Part shown: positions 50,328 through 59,678 of the stretch, piece by piece
How positions within the stretch are numbered: position 1 is the stretch's first letter
Layout: each line of letters begins with the position of its first letter
NCBI RefSeq assembly: GCF_001294455.1
Contig: NZ_LIKT01000013.1
Location: 1 to 64,000, forward strand
Length of the DNA stretch: 64,000 bases
Direction: 5' to 3'
DNA from: Phaeobacter sp. 11ANDIMAR09
Lineage (GTDB): Bacteria; Pseudomonadota; Alphaproteobacteria; Rhodobacterales; Rhodobacteraceae
The notes under the pieces: generated by a model
Database searches by the model: none
What the model was told of the DNA's origin: nothing
Seen by the model: the letters and a program-made list of their open reading frames with translations, nothing else
Translations under genes and position numbers: made by a program

Positions 50328-51464
50328 ATGCCCCTGCCCGTAACCGAAAGCGCTTGGTGTGAGATCTCGCAGGGGCAAATCGCGCAAAATCTGCGCCACA
50401 CCCTGGCGCGGTTGCCGGACCAAACCCGGCTCTGTGCGGTGGTCAAGGCGGATGCCTATGGGCATGGCATTGAAAACGTGGTGCCTCTGGTCATTGGCCA
50501 AGGGGTGAGCCATATCGGCATTTCCTCCAACGCTGAAGCCCGTACCGTGCGCGCTGCGGGCTTTACCGGCAGTATTCTGAGGCTGCGGACAGCCACCCCC
50601 GACGAAGTGGAGGGGGCTTTGCAATATCGCGTAGAGGAATTGGTGGGGTCAGAGGAAGGCGTGCTGGCGATCCTGGACCGGGTGGGGCAACGGCGGTTGC
50701 CGCCGCTGCACATATCGCTGAACGCGGATGGCATGTCCCGCGACGGGCTGGAGCTGTCAACGCCTGCAGGGCGCGGTGCCTGTGCCAGAATACTGGAACT
50801 GGCAGATGGACATATTGTTGGCCTATGTACCCATTTTCCTTCCAACCACCCGGATGAGCTCGGCGAGAATATCGCCAGATTTCAACAGGATTTGGCCTGG
50901 GTCTTTGCCCATAGCTCTTTGCAACGGCAGGAGGTCCTGACCCATGCCGGCAGCACCTTGACCTTGGCAGCCGGACTGGATCCGCAGGTGGATATGATGC
51001 GCTGTGGTGCAATCTTATTTGGAATTGCGGCGCCAAGCCACGTGTTTCATCCCGCGCTGACGCTGAAATCTCGGGTGATCAGTATCGGCTCTTACCCCAA
51101 AGGCAGCACCATCGGCTATGATCGCACAACGGTGTTGCGCCGGGACCGGCTTCTGGCCAGCGTCGCTCTGGGCTATGCCAATGGCTATTCTCGTCAGCTG
51201 TCCCAGGGGGCAGAGGTGCTCATCCGGGGGCAGAGCTGCCCAGTGATGGGGGCGATTTCGATGAATACCATTGTGGCTGATGTGAGCGCCCTCCCAGAGG
51301 TCGCCATTGGCGATGAGGTGGTTGCCTTTGGGCGTCAGGCCGAGCAAGAGATCCTCTCAGAGGCGATGGAACGGCAGAGCGGCACCATTATGGCTGATCT
51401 GTTGACCGATTGGGGGCAGCGCAACCCGCGCATTCTCTGCGATTTTGCCGCTCAGAATCCCTAG
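50328..51464 (+). CDS. Alanine racemase family protein
   Basis: 378 residues. PLP-dependent fold III racemase: Lys40 in AVVKADAYGHG, HISLNADGMSRDGLE, THFPSNHPDE, MMRCGAILFGI and ALGYANGYSR with the Tyr segment YDRTTVL. May be catabolic (DadX-like) or broad-specificity, since it closes a catabolic operon; start ATG 50328, another upstream TTG at 50319 overlaps the M20 stop. Confidence 0.9.
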   Translation: MPLPVTESAWCEISQGQIAQNLRHTLARLPDQTRLCAVVKADAYGHGIENVVPLVIGQGVSHIGISSNAEARTVRAAGFTGSILRLRTATPDEVEGALQYRVEELVGSEEGVLAILDRVGQRRLPPLHISLNADGMSRDGLELSTPAGRGACARILELADGHIVGLCTHFPSNHPDELGENIARFQQDLAWVFAHSSLQRQEVLTHAGSTLTLAAGLDPQVDMMRCGAILFGIAAPSHVFHPALTLKSRVISIGSYPKGSTIGYDRTTVLRRDRLLASVALGYANGYSRQLSQGAEVLIRGQSCPVMGAISMNTIVADVSALPEVAIGDEVVAFGRQAEQEILSEAMERQSGTIMADLLTDWGQRNPRILCDFAAQNP

Positions 51465-51503
51465 GTGCGCGATTCAGGGCCGTCAGGTTTTGAGACTGAG
51501 GCT

Positions 51504-52004
51504 CTAGGCCTTCTCGCCCGACAGCTCGGCACCACGGAGCAGTTCCCGCACGGCTATGTCTTCGGTCTCAAAGGCTGCTTTGAACACATCAACGGCTTTC
51601 CAGGGGTCGGCATCGCCACACATAAAGACATCAAAAGCACCATATCCGATCTCCGGCCAGGTGTGCACGGTCATATGGCTCTCGGCCAGGACGGCGACAC
51701 CAGACACTCCTTGGGGTGAGAATTTATGAGTGTGGATGTGCATCAGGGAAGCGCCGCACAGCTCTGCTGCTTTGCAAAAGGCCGCTTGAATGCGGGGCTC
51801 GCTGTCGAGCCCTGTGGCTTCCATTACCTCGATGATCAGATGGGTGCCGGCAAAGACCCGGTTGTCACGGCGGATGAAGTGATCGGTGCGATCGGCCTGA
51901 ACCATAGCCTCCAAAGCTGCAGCGGAGGCCCGGAGCGGGCGCTCGGCCCCGGTTGTCCCGGGCTTTGATCGCACGTCGGGCTGCCTATCGTCGGTGTCAC
52001 TCAC
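51504..52004 (-). CDS. speD: S-adenosylmethionine decarboxylase proenzyme family
   Basis: 166 residues. Pyruvoyl enzyme that gives decarboxylated AdoMet for spermidine, or in some relatives an amino acid decarboxylase. The self-processing site is in GVAVLAESHMTVHTWPE (Glu-Ser), followed by IGYGAFDVFMCG. The first part (GTHLIIEVMEATGLDS) is standard. No speE in the window. Convergent with the racemase gene, 39 bp apart, so polyamine metabolism and the acetylpolyamine-type deacetylase stand together. Confidence 0.88.
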   Translation of the reverse strand: MSDTDDRQPDVRSKPGTTGAERPLRASAAALEAMVQADRTDHFIRRDNRVFAGTHLIIEVMEATGLDSEPRIQAAFCKAAELCGASLMHIHTHKFSPQGVSGVAVLAESHMTVHTWPEIGYGAFDVFMCGDADPWKAVDVFKAAFETEDIAVRELLRGAELSGEKA

Positions 52005-52231
52005 GGTGTGGTCCTGCGACTTCCAGAAATTTGAATGGTTTCATCAAACGCGGGGCTCTTGGACATGCGGAAGGTTGGACGGGATGGGGGCATGAGGTTT
52101 GAATGAAGGATTTGGGCATAAATTCGTGGCCCTGCCTAGCATGTGCCATTGACGCGCCGCAAGGGAGCTGCTGGGGCTGTGCGGCCAGGCTATGCCAACC
52201 GCAGCGCGGTGCGGCTCCGTGGAATGGGCAT

Positions 52232-52258
52232 AAAAAAGGCCGGGGACAAGCCCCGGCC
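52232..52258 (-). terminator. Rho-independent terminator after DUF1127 gene
   Basis: On the minus strand, GGCCGGGG-CTTGT-CCCCGGCC followed by six T. It ends the short gene at 52285-52518. The 280-bp gap to speD shows no other gene. Confidence 0.85.
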
Positions 52259-52284
52259 ACCAGTTGGTTCCGTTGCCCAGGGGA

Positions 52285-52518
52285 TCAAGGGCGCCAGAAC
52301 GGAAGAGTTCCTTGATAATGGGCCTCCTGACGGGAGATCCCAATGTCTTTTAGCTGGTCTGCGCTGAGATGGCGCAGCTCCTTTCGCGTCTTGTGGCGGA
52401 TGGACCATTTGGTGACGAGGACTGCAAAGGCGACAGCTGCCTGTGCCAGCACTGGCAGGGCAGGGCGGCTGTTCAGGTAGGAGGTGTTTGAAAGGCTCGA
52501 AGTTGCAGATGTGGTCAT
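52285..52518 (-). CDS. DUF1127 small protein
   Basis: 77 residues. A hydrophobic patch (LPVLAQAAVAFAVLVTKWS) leads to the DUF1127 signature RKELRHLSADQLKDIGISRQEA. Such proteins are small, often RNA-binding or envelope-linked regulators that respond to stress. Divergent from a MocR-type regulator, with 95 bp of shared promoter DNA that carries its operators. Confidence 0.8.
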   Translation of the reverse strand: MTTSATSSLSNTSYLNSRPALPVLAQAAVAFAVLVTKWSIRHKTRKELRHLSADQLKDIGISRQEAHYQGTLPFWRP

Positions 52519-52532
52519 GGTCGTGATCCTAT

Positions 52533-52624
52533 ATTGTGTTGATACAATCCCAGTTGTCTGTTACAAGAAAATTGATACAATGGCTGAACGTGACTGTCTA
52601 AGGATGGATTGTAATGGGTACAAT
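52533..52624. promoter_or_regulatory. Operator repeats between DUF1127 and MocR-type genes
   Basis: TTGATACAAT occurs at 52539-52548 and 52572-52581, 33 bp apart. Inverted repeats ATTGT-N6-ACAAT (52533-52548), TTGT-N5-ACAA (52554-52566) and ATTGT-N7-ACAAT (52608-52624) surround the MocR start. A likely self-regulatory MocR binding region. Confidence 0.55.
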
Positions 52625-54017
52625 TTGGGCGCCGGATCTCGATGGGAAAACGGGACCAAAATATCAACGGGTGGCAGATACGATCCGCGCCGCGGTAGAT
52701 GATGGGGTCTTAAAGACTGGCACAAAGCTACCGCCGGTGCGGGAGCTGGCCTATCAGCTCGAGATCACACCGGGCACTGTGGCGCGCGCCTATACATTGC
52801 TGACGGACGAAGGGTTGCTGCAGGCAGAGGTGGGGCGGGGGACCTTTGTGGCGGAAAAGCAGACCCGTGTCCTGGATGATGTCTGGTCGCGGGAACTGCA
52901 CCTGCAGGAAGCCAAGGATCCCCATCACGTCAGCCTGTTTAGCCCGCGAATTGTGGATGTGGGTCAGGTCGCTGCGCTTCGTGAGGCGATGGATCGTGTG
53001 GCCAAGGGCGATCCGTTATTGTTTTTGAACTATCCAACGCGGGATGCCTATTACCCGGTGAGACAGGCCGTTTTGCAATGGCTGGAGGGGCAGGCATTGG
53101 GGCCATTGGGGGAATCGGATGTTGTTTTGACCCACGGGGGCCAAAATGGCATCCTCACCGTGTTGCAGACTGTGCTGCGCGACCCGCAGCCGGTGATTTT
53201 GGTTGAGGACCTCTCTTATGCAGGGTTTCGGCGCGCCGCTGAACTCCTGAGGGCCAAAGTGGTGGGGGTGGCCATGGATGACCATGGCATTGTACCAGAC
53301 TCACTCGAGCTTGCGATCCGAAAATCAGGTGCCCAGGTTCTTTGTACCAGTCCGGAAGTGCACAATCCGACATGCCTATTCACCCCTCTGGAACGGCGGC
53401 AGGAAATCGTCAAAATCGCCCGTCGCCATGGGGTCCAGATCGTAGAGGATGACTGCTATCGTATGGGGGAGGCCAAAGCGCCGAGCTATCGCGCCTTGGC
53501 GCCGGACATGACCTGGCATGTGTTTTCGATTTCAAAAAACCTGACGCCCGCGCTGCGGGTTGGCTTTGCCCTGGCGCCCACGGGGCGGTCGCAGGATCTG
53601 CGTCGGGCGGCTGAATACAGCTATTTTGGCCTGGCGCAGCCCCTGGCGGAAATCACCCGCATTTTGTTGTCAGACCCCCGCACCAAGCAGTTGGCCCTAG
53701 AGGTGCGCCGGGAGATGGCGAAGTACATTCGGGTTGCTGTGAATGCACTGGGCGGGTTTGAGCTGGTCTGGAATGACGAAGTGCCGTTTTTGTGGTTGAA
53801 ACTGCCCGCAGGCTGGCGATCAGCCGCCTTTACCCGCGCTGCAGAGGCGAAGGGGGTTCAGATCCGTTCGGCGGATGAATTTGCCCTGCGTGATGGGCGC
53901 GCGCCTAATGCGGTGCGCATCTGCGTCAACGGACATGTCAGCCTGAAACGGTTCGAAGAGGCCATGCTGCGGCTGCGCGCGCTCCTGGATAATCCGCCAG
54001 AACAGATCAGTGTCTGA
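52614..54017 (+). CDS. MocR/GntR-type regulator with aminotransferase domain
   Basis: 467 residues. N-terminal GntR winged helix (about 15-85, PPVRELAYQLEITPGTVARAY) and a C-terminal fold I aminotransferase domain (about 110-460). PLP Lys expected in HVFSISKNLTPALRVGF. PdxR is a known member, so pyridoxal-phosphate sensing is one possibility; no pdx gene is adjacent. Divergent from DUF1127. Confidence 0.9.
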   Translation: MGTIWAPDLDGKTGPKYQRVADTIRAAVDDGVLKTGTKLPPVRELAYQLEITPGTVARAYTLLTDEGLLQAEVGRGTFVAEKQTRVLDDVWSRELHLQEAKDPHHVSLFSPRIVDVGQVAALREAMDRVAKGDPLLFLNYPTRDAYYPVRQAVLQWLEGQALGPLGESDVVLTHGGQNGILTVLQTVLRDPQPVILVEDLSYAGFRRAAELLRAKVVGVAMDDHGIVPDSLELAIRKSGAQVLCTSPEVHNPTCLFTPLERRQEIVKIARRHGVQIVEDDCYRMGEAKAPSYRALAPDMTWHVFSISKNLTPALRVGFALAPTGRSQDLRRAAEYSYFGLAQPLAEITRILLSDPRTKQLALEVRREMAKYIRVAVNALGGFELVWNDEVPFLWLKLPAGWRSAAFTRAAEAKGVQIRSADEFALRDGRAPNAVRICVNGHVSLKRFEEAMLRLRALLDNPPEQISV

Positions 54018-54026
54018 CGGTCTGGA

Positions 54027-54773
54027 CTATGCTTCGCTTTGATAATGCTCGGCAATTTTGGCGATCTCGTCAGCCTTGTCGAGCCCATTGATGACTTTGC
54101 GCGCATTGACAAAATCGGTGCTCTTGCGATTGACGAACTGTTCCAGTGTTCGTCCTGTGAAGGTCCCGGTTTTCATCCCATGCCCTAGCACAAACAGGGC
54201 GACATCCGGCTGCATGGCGAGATCCGGATCCCCGATCAGATCCAACCCCAAAATGCCCCCATACATCCGATAGTTATTCTCCCAGGTCAGCTGCACATAG
54301 CCGCGACCATAGTAGGGGTAATAGCGGAGGTTTTTCTTGCGCCAGGATTCTGACAACCAAAAGGCCTCCCGGACCGGTTTGAAAGTATGCGCTGTCTCCC
54401 ATTGGGTAGTAGCAAGCCCATAGGCGATCTGAGTGCTGAGGGGCAGGCCAATGAATTTGAACATCGCGGCAATCTGAGCCTGCACCTCTTCTTCTGTAGA
54501 ACTGGGGCTGGCCAATATCGCAGTCAGCTCCTTCTTTTGGGCCTTCATATAGTTGAGGACATCTTCCGAGACTATGGCGGGGTTGCCGTGTCCGATATCG
54601 GAGACCAGCTCAGCAAAGGCATTGCGCGTTTTAGGGCCATGGAGCCCATCCACTTCCCCGATCGGGTAGCCACAGATGGCAAGCCCGCGTTGAACGGCCG
54701 ACAGCTTGGTTTTATTGAGATCCGCCAGAGCGGTTCCTGGATCAATTTTGTCCAATGGCTTAAGGTCCAGCAT
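54027..54773 (-). CDS. GH19 chitinase/lysozyme-like protein with peptidoglycan-binding domain
   Basis: 248 residues. N-terminal peptidoglycan-binding-like segment (about 20-60, VQRGLAICGYPIGEVDGLHGPKT) and a C-terminal GH19 domain, with the signature YYGRGYVQLTWENNYRMYG. Catalytic Glu near ATTQWETAHTF. No signal peptide seen, as in phage endolysins or GTA/prophage lysins. No holin or other phage gene lies nearby, so it may be an orphan. Confidence 0.8.
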   Translation of the reverse strand: MLDLKPLDKIDPGTALADLNKTKLSAVQRGLAICGYPIGEVDGLHGPKTRNAFAELVSDIGHGNPAIVSEDVLNYMKAQKKELTAILASPSSTEEEVQAQIAAMFKFIGLPLSTQIAYGLATTQWETAHTFKPVREAFWLSESWRKKNLRYYPYYGRGYVQLTWENNYRMYGGILGLDLIGDPDLAMQPDVALFVLGHGMKTGTFTGRTLEQFVNRKSTDFVNARKVINGLDKADEIAKIAEHYQSEA

Positions 54774-54891
54774 GCAATGTTCCTATCGTGTTAAATCAGT
54801 TTCAGCGGTTATCTTTCGTTTTTGGAGAATGTGACGGGGGTAATATCGCATAGGTTGCGTTGATTTTCAAATCTGAGCGTCAAATTTGTGG

Positions 54892-54982
54892 GGTATTGTA
54901 ATACCTATTTGATAAGCTTATGAAATTGCTCAATTTAAACTTTGTTCCGCGTGTTGACCCGACGCGTGCTAAGCCTTAGACC
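54892..54982 (+). promoter_or_regulatory. Palindrome and candidate promoter before rplM
   Basis: GGTATTGTAATACC (54892-54905) is a 6-2-6 inverted repeat between two divergent genes. A promoter-like TTGACC (54954-54959), 17 bp, then TAGACC (54977-54982) precedes rplM. The -10 is weak. Confidence 0.4.
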
Positions 54983-55047
54983 CCTCACATCAAATCGGAC
55001 GTTGGACCTTTGTCCTGCGTCATCACGACAAACAGGATTGACCTGCC

Positions 55048-55506
55048 ATGAAAACCTTCTCTGCTACACCAGCAGATATCGACAAGAAATGGATCATCAT
55101 CGACGCCGAAGGCGTGGTGCTGGGCCGTCTTGCTTCGATCATTGCCATGCGCCTGCGCGGTAAGCACAAAGCAACATTCACTCCGCATATGGACATGGGT
55201 GACAACGTCATCGTGATCAATGCTGAAAAGATCCAGATGACCGGCAAGAAGCGCGAAGAGCACTTCTACTGGCACACCGGCCACCCAGGTGGCATCAAGT
55301 CCCGCACCAAGCAGGAAATCCTGGAAGGCAAGCACCCCGAGCGTGTTGTCTATCAGGCGGTCAAGCGCATGCTGCCAGGCAACCGCCTGTCGCGTCAGCA
55401 GATGACCAACCTGCGCATCTACGCTGGCACCGAGCACGGCCACGAGGCTCAGTCGCCCGAAGTTCTGGACGTAAAGTCCATGAACAAGAAAAACACCCGG
55501 AGCTGA
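55048..55506 (+). CDS. rplM: 50S ribosomal protein L13
   Basis: 152 residues. Family-typical [57 protein letters not shown] and the conserved [10 protein letters not shown]. Slightly longer C-terminus than E. coli, as usual in alphaproteobacteria. Followed after 5 bp by rpsI. Confidence 0.98.
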   Translation: MKTFSATPADIDKKWIIIDAEGVVLGRLASIIAMRLRGKHKATFTPHMDMGDNVIVINAEKIQMTGKKREEHFYWHTGHPGGIKSRTKQEILEGKHPERVVYQAVKRMLPGNRLSRQQMTNLRIYAGTEHGHEAQSPEVLDVKSMNKKNTRS

Positions 55507-55511
55507 TATAG

Positions 55512-55997
55512 ATGTCTGATCAGATCAACACTCTCGAAGAGCTGGCAGCTGCAACCGGTGTGGAAGCAGTCGCTGAAGAAATCATCTCCCGTGAGCCCGT
55601 CCGTGACGAGCTGGGTCGTTCCTATGCCACTGGTAAGCGTAAAGACGCTGTTGCCCGTGTCTGGATCAAACCAGGTTCCGGTAAGGTCGAAGTGAACGGC
55701 AAAGAGATGAGCAAGTACTTTGCCCGTCCGGTTCTGCAGATGATCCTGCGCCAGCCGTTCACCGTTGCCGGTGTCGAAGACCAGTTTGACGTCTACGCGA
55801 CTGTCAAAGGTGGCGGCCTGTCCGGTCAGGCCGGCGCGGTTAAGCACGGTGTTTCCAAAGCTCTGCAGCTTTATGATCCCGCTCTGCGCGGTGCTCTGAA
55901 AGCCGCTGGCTTCCTGACACGCGACAGCCGTGTTGTAGAACGTAAGAAGTTTGGCCGCCGTAAAGCGCGTCGTTCCTTCCAGTTCTCCAAGCGCTAA
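55512..55997 (+). CDS. rpsI: 30S ribosomal protein S9
   Basis: 161 residues. [28 protein letters not shown], then [18 protein letters not shown] and the basic tail ending [18 protein letters not shown]-terminal 35 residues are an acidic extension seen in this order. Ends at the terminator 56022-56049. Confidence 0.98.
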   Translation: MSDQINTLEELAAATGVEAVAEEIISREPVRDELGRSYATGKRKDAVARVWIKPGSGKVEVNGKEMSKYFARPVLQMILRQPFTVAGVEDQFDVYATVKGGGLSGQAGAVKHGVSKALQLYDPALRGALKAAGFLTRDSRVVERKKFGRRKARRSFQFSKR

Positions 55998-56021
55998 TTC
56001 TACCGCTTTTCCAGATTTGGG

Positions 56022-56049
56022 GGGTCGCCTTTGGGCGGCCCTCTTTTTG
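56022..56049 (+). terminator. Rho-independent terminator after rpsI
   Basis: GGGTCGCC-TTTG-GGCGGCCC (one G-U pair) followed by TCTTTTT. Confidence 0.8.
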
Positions 56050-56195
56050 TTTCTATTGCGTAAAACACGACCAGCAATTCAGGGAAATTTGTTCAGTGCC
56101 CTCGGGAATACAAACATAGGAAACTATTGTGTGAACGTCCCGGTAGAAATTACCACAGATTCTAAAGACCGGCACGCCTATGAGGCCTGACCCCC

Positions 56196-56700
56196 TTTTG
56201 TGAGAGCAAGGAAGCCGTCGCAATTGGCACGGCTGATTTCTCCAAACTCCCGCTTTATCACCCTGATTTGAACCCGGTTCTGAATCGTATTGCTTGCACC
56301 CATTGCGGTCATGAGTTCACCAAGGTTTTTTTACCGATGAGGCAGCCGCTCTGGTCGCGACACGAACAAGCGACAAGCAGAAGGTTGGACACAATATTGA
56401 GGTCCTGCGGGCGATCTCTGCGGACGGGGTTGAAAACGTGCGCTGCCACGTCCAAGGTGGTCAGTGGCTGGCCATAGGGTTTGGCAATGGAGTACTGCTG
56501 ATGGCGGCGGGTGAATTTGGCTTTCCCCCCATTGGGCTTGATCTACGCGCGGACAATGTCGAACGACTGAAAACCTTTGGCATCGAGGCGCATTGCAAGG
56601 CTCTCGATGATTTGAAGCTTGAGGAAAATGCGATGTCATCAGCATGATGGATGTTGTGGAACATGTTCCATTCTCAAAGCCTTTTCGAAAATCGCCAATT
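56196..56700 (+). pseudogene. SAM-dependent methyltransferase remnant
   Basis: Fragments in successive frames give CTHCGHEFTKVF (56295-56330, a Cys pair), then IEVLRAISADGVENVRCHV and the SAM motif GQWLAIGFGNGVLLMAAGEFGF (two segments) with GLDLRADNVERLKTFGIEAH. A further one-base loss after LEEN leads to CDVISMMDVVEHVPF. One break lies in a run of seven T, another in AATGCGATG. The protein is not intact. Position after rpsI suggests a decayed cargo gene. Confidence 0.7.
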
Positions 56701-56960
56701 GCACATCTGGCGCCAGGGGCCAATGTCTCGGTCGGTTCCTTTTGTTCCATCTCGGAGGGAACCCTGCAAATTTCCAGAAAAAGCGCTTTGAAGACGAGGT
56801 GATTGCAGCGCTTCAGAAGTTGGCCTGGTGGAACCTGCCTGAGGCATTGATCAAGGAAATGGTGCCACTCTTGTCGATGGCGCCGAATACAGCTCTGATT
56901 GAGGGTTTGAAATCCATCGTCGCGGATCTGGTTGTTTTTGAGGATGAAACCGCGGCCTAA
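56700..56960 (+). pseudogene. Hexapeptide (CatB-type) acetyltransferase remnant
   Basis: One frame shows APGANVSVGSFCSISEGT, another (56780-56960) shows RFEDEVIAALQKLAWWNLPE and ALIKEMVPLL, which look like the mid and C-terminal parts of CatB-type O-acetyltransferases. The first piece may instead belong to the methyltransferase. The family call is from appearance only. Confidence 0.45.
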
Positions 56961-56985
56961 GGGCTGGAACACAGCCTGGAGTGTG

Positions 56986-57017
56986 AAAAAAAGACCCAAG
57001 TTTTCTTGGGTCTTTTT
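56986..57017. terminator. Bidirectional terminator between pseudogene and TetR gene
   Basis: AAAAAGACCCAAG-TTTT-CTTGGGTCTTTTT, a 13-bp perfect stem with T-runs both ways. Confidence 0.85.
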
Positions 57018-57045
57018 GTGGTCTGGTCATGCTGCAAAGGCGTGG

Positions 57046-57663
57046 TCAGATGTCCCTGTCGATCAGTCCCAGGCCACGCAGATAAATGCCGATGCCCGTT
57101 TCCAGCAGATCTTCGGGTGGAAACGGGGATGTGGCTCCGGGGGTGTTTCGGGCATAGAGCTCAACGACACCGTGGCTCATCGCCAGAATATGGGCTGAAA
57201 ACATCGAGGCCGGCGGGCGTCGGTCTTCGGGGATATGTTTGCTCAGGTCTTCGGCGGCGCGCTCCAAGATATTGCGGGCACGATAGGCGGCATTGGCCAA
57301 TTCCGGGGTGCGATTGCTGGAGATGCCGCTCTCGAACATGGCGATGTAATGGCCGGGATGTTTGCGTGCAAAGGCCAGATAGGCGCGGCCTGTGGCCTCA
57401 AAGGCAGCCAGGGCCGAGGGCTGGTATTTATCATAGGCGTGCTGCATCAGATCGGCAAACATCAAGAAGCCCTGACGTGCCGCCTCGGCGATCAAATCTT
57501 CCCGGCCCTCAAAATGGCGATAGACGGCTGCTGGGGTAACGCCGGCCTGCTTGGCCGCCTCCGACAGAGTAAAGCCGGTGGGGCCTTTCGTCTCGATCAG
57601 ACGCAATGCGGCCTCAACCAAAGCCTGGCGCAGGTTGCCGTGATGGTAGCCGCGTTTAGGCAT
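57046..57663 (-). CDS. TetR-family transcriptional regulator
   Basis: 205 residues. N-terminal helix-turn-helix (about 8-55, [40 protein letters not shown] in parts) and a C-terminal ligand part with the WHG-type [10 protein letters not shown] region. Its start overlaps the end of ppk2 by 8 bp, so the two are transcribed together, and it may regulate that operon. Confidence 0.92.
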   Translation of the reverse strand: MPKRGYHHGNLRQALVEAALRLIETKGPTGFTLSEAAKQAGVTPAAVYRHFEGREDLIAEAARQGFLMFADLMQHAYDKYQPSALAAFEATGRAYLAFARKHPGHYIAMFESGISSNRTPELANAAYRARNILERAAEDLSKHIPEDRRPPASMFSAHILAMSHGVVELYARNTPGATSPFPPEDLLETGIGIYLRGLGLIDRDI

Positions 57664-58525
57664 CCCAGTTGTCCGGCCCGATACAGATCATGTCATTCAA
57701 AGGGCCGATGGCCTTTCCATCTTTGTTTTTATAGTCAACGGCATGCAGGACTGTTCGGATTGCCGCCAGTCGGGCCCGGCGCTTGTCATCAGAGCGGATC
57801 ACCACCCAAGGCGCATGGTCTCCGTGGGTCTTGCTGAGGGTCTCTTCGATAGCCTGGGAGTAGTCATCCCATTTCTCCAGACCTTTGACGTCAATCGGGC
57901 TGAGCTTCCATTGCTTGAGCGGATCTGCCTCGCGCGCCAAAAAGCGGCGCAGCTGTTCGGGGCGGCTGACATTCAGCCAGAATTTGAACAGCAAGATCCC
58001 ATCATCCACCAGGGCTTCTTCAAAACTTGGCACCTGTCGAAAGAAGCGGTCGCGCTGCTCTGGGGTGCAAAACCCAAAAACATGCTCGACAACACCACGG
58101 TTGTACCAGCTGCGATCAAAAAAGGTGATCTCGCCACCTGAGGGCAGGTGATCAATGTAGCGCTGAAAATACCATTGGCTTTGCTCAGGCTCACTTGGTT
58201 TGGACAGGGCCACCACGCGGGCGCCGCGCGGGTTCAGGTTTTCGCGAAACCGCTTGATCGTGCCACCCTTGCCAGCCGCATCACGCCCTTCAAAGACAAT
58301 GGCAATGCGCGCGCCACTCTCTTTGACCCAGGCTTGCAATTTGACCAGTTCGATTTGCAGAGCTTTGATTTGTTTTTCATAATCCTTGCGCCCCATCCGT
58401 TCAGAATAGGGAAAGCCGCGGGCCAGGATGTCACTCTTGCCACTCTCTTTGATGCTCTGCGTAACCTCATTCGGAGCTTTGTTTTCAAAAAAGCTGCTGA
58501 TGGCACCGTCAAATGGCAGTTTCAT
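57656..58525 (-). CDS. ppk2: Polyphosphate kinase 2
   Basis: 289 residues. PPK2 family, making or using polyphosphate to phosphorylate nucleotides. Walker A-like [17 protein letters not shown], Walker B-like [16 protein letters not shown], and [18 protein letters not shown] are intact. Single-domain (class I or similar) form. GDP- or ADP-specificity not visible. Confidence 0.94.
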   Translation of the reverse strand: MKLPFDGAISSFFENKAPNEVTQSIKESGKSDILARGFPYSERMGRKDYEKQIKALQIELVKLQAWVKESGARIAIVFEGRDAAGKGGTIKRFRENLNPRGARVVALSKPSEPEQSQWYFQRYIDHLPSGGEITFFDRSWYNRGVVEHVFGFCTPEQRDRFFRQVPSFEEALVDDGILLFKFWLNVSRPEQLRRFLAREADPLKQWKLSPIDVKGLEKWDDYSQAIEETLSKTHGDHAPWVVIRSDDKRRARLAAIRTVLHAVDYKNKDGKAIGPLNDMICIGPDNWDA

Positions 58526-58680
58526 GGCTAAATCCTTCTGTCCTCACCCCTTTATAGGGCCAAGACGGTGCAAATGTGAATCGCTTTTACTCAGGTGCTC
58601 GCGTCACAGTGAACCAGGGGCGTCAGATCAGGTGCGGCAGCAGGCGCCTCTAGGCAGCCTGTTGCCCTGTGTCATTGTCT

Positions 58681-59619
58681 TCAGGCCCGCAGATCCGTCG
58701 TTTCGACCCCGATCCGGTCAATCTCGTAGGGGGTCGTCTCATAGATCTCGTTGATCCAGTTGCCATAGAGCAGATGGGCATGACTGCGCCAGCGGTTCTG
58801 TGGCACCCTTGTGGGATCATCATCGGGGTAATAGTTCAGTGGCACATTGATTTCGGTGCCAGAGGCGACGTCGCGGTCGTACTCCTGCTTGAGCGTGTCG
58901 CTGTCATATTCAAAGTGGTTGAAAATATAGAGCGCACGGTGGTCAGGATCCTCGATCAGGCAGGGGCCGGTTTCATCGCTGCCCAGCATTGTGCTCAGAC
59001 CAGGGCAGGCCTCCACTTCCTCTTGGCGAATTTCTGTCCAGCGGGAGACGGGAACAACGCAATCATCAGAAAATCCACGCAGATAGGGCGAGGCCGGCGT
59101 CATGTTCTGATGGCGAAAACAGCCAAAGGCCTTGTGATCCAGCATATGCTTTTTCACACCGTTGAAGTAGTTGATCATGGCCATCCCCCCCCAGCAGACG
59201 CCAAAGGTGGAATGGACATTGGTCTGGGTCCAGTCAAAGACCTCGCAGAGCTCATCCCAATAGGTGACCTCCTCAAAAGGCAGGTGCTCGATCGGGGCGC
59301 CGGTGATCAGCAAGCCGTCGAATTTCTGATCCTTAACCTCTTGGAAGGATTGGTAGAACTCAGCCATATGTTCAGCCGCTGTATTGCGCGTCTGATGCTC
59401 GGTCATGCGGATCAGAGTGAGATCAATCTGCAAAGGTGTGGCGCCAATCAGACGGGCAAACTGGTTCTCCGTCTGGATCTTTTTGGGCATCAGATTGAGC
59501 AAGCCGATGCGCAGTGGCCGAATATCCTGGCGCGCTGCCTGATCCGGCGACATGACCATGACGCCTTCGTTCGTCAGAACGTCATAGGCCGGCAGGTCAG
59601 AAGGGATCTTAATAGGCAT
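58681..59619 (-). CDS. metA: Homoserine O-acetyltransferase, MetA type
   Basis: 312 residues. MetA fold, first committed step of methionine synthesis. The catalytic Cys is in [11 protein letters not shown]. In [18 protein letters not shown] the Glu after GAPI marks acetyl-CoA-using MetA enzymes (Bacillus type); E. coli succinyltransferase has Gly at this site. I therefore call acetyltransferase activity despite the frequent annotation as succinyltransferase. Upstream gap of 59 bp shows no SAM riboswitch. Confidence 0.9.
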   Translation of the reverse strand: MPIKIPSDLPAYDVLTNEGVMVMSPDQAARQDIRPLRIGLLNLMPKKIQTENQFARLIGATPLQIDLTLIRMTEHQTRNTAAEHMAEFYQSFQEVKDQKFDGLLITGAPIEHLPFEEVTYWDELCEVFDWTQTNVHSTFGVCWGGMAMINYFNGVKKHMLDHKAFGCFRHQNMTPASPYLRGFSDDCVVPVSRWTEIRQEEVEACPGLSTMLGSDETGPCLIEDPDHRALYIFNHFEYDSDTLKQEYDRDVASGTEINVPLNYYPDDDPTRVPQNRWRSHAHLLYGNWINEIYETTPYEIDRIGVETTDLRA

Positions 59620-59678
59620 GGGGTTTTCCTGTTTATCGGATGATAGTGCGGTATAGCGGAAACTGACACATAGTCGTC

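Noticed and set aside
59620-59678. SAM riboswitch before metA
   Set aside because: Only 59 bp, and no SAM-II pattern was seen.
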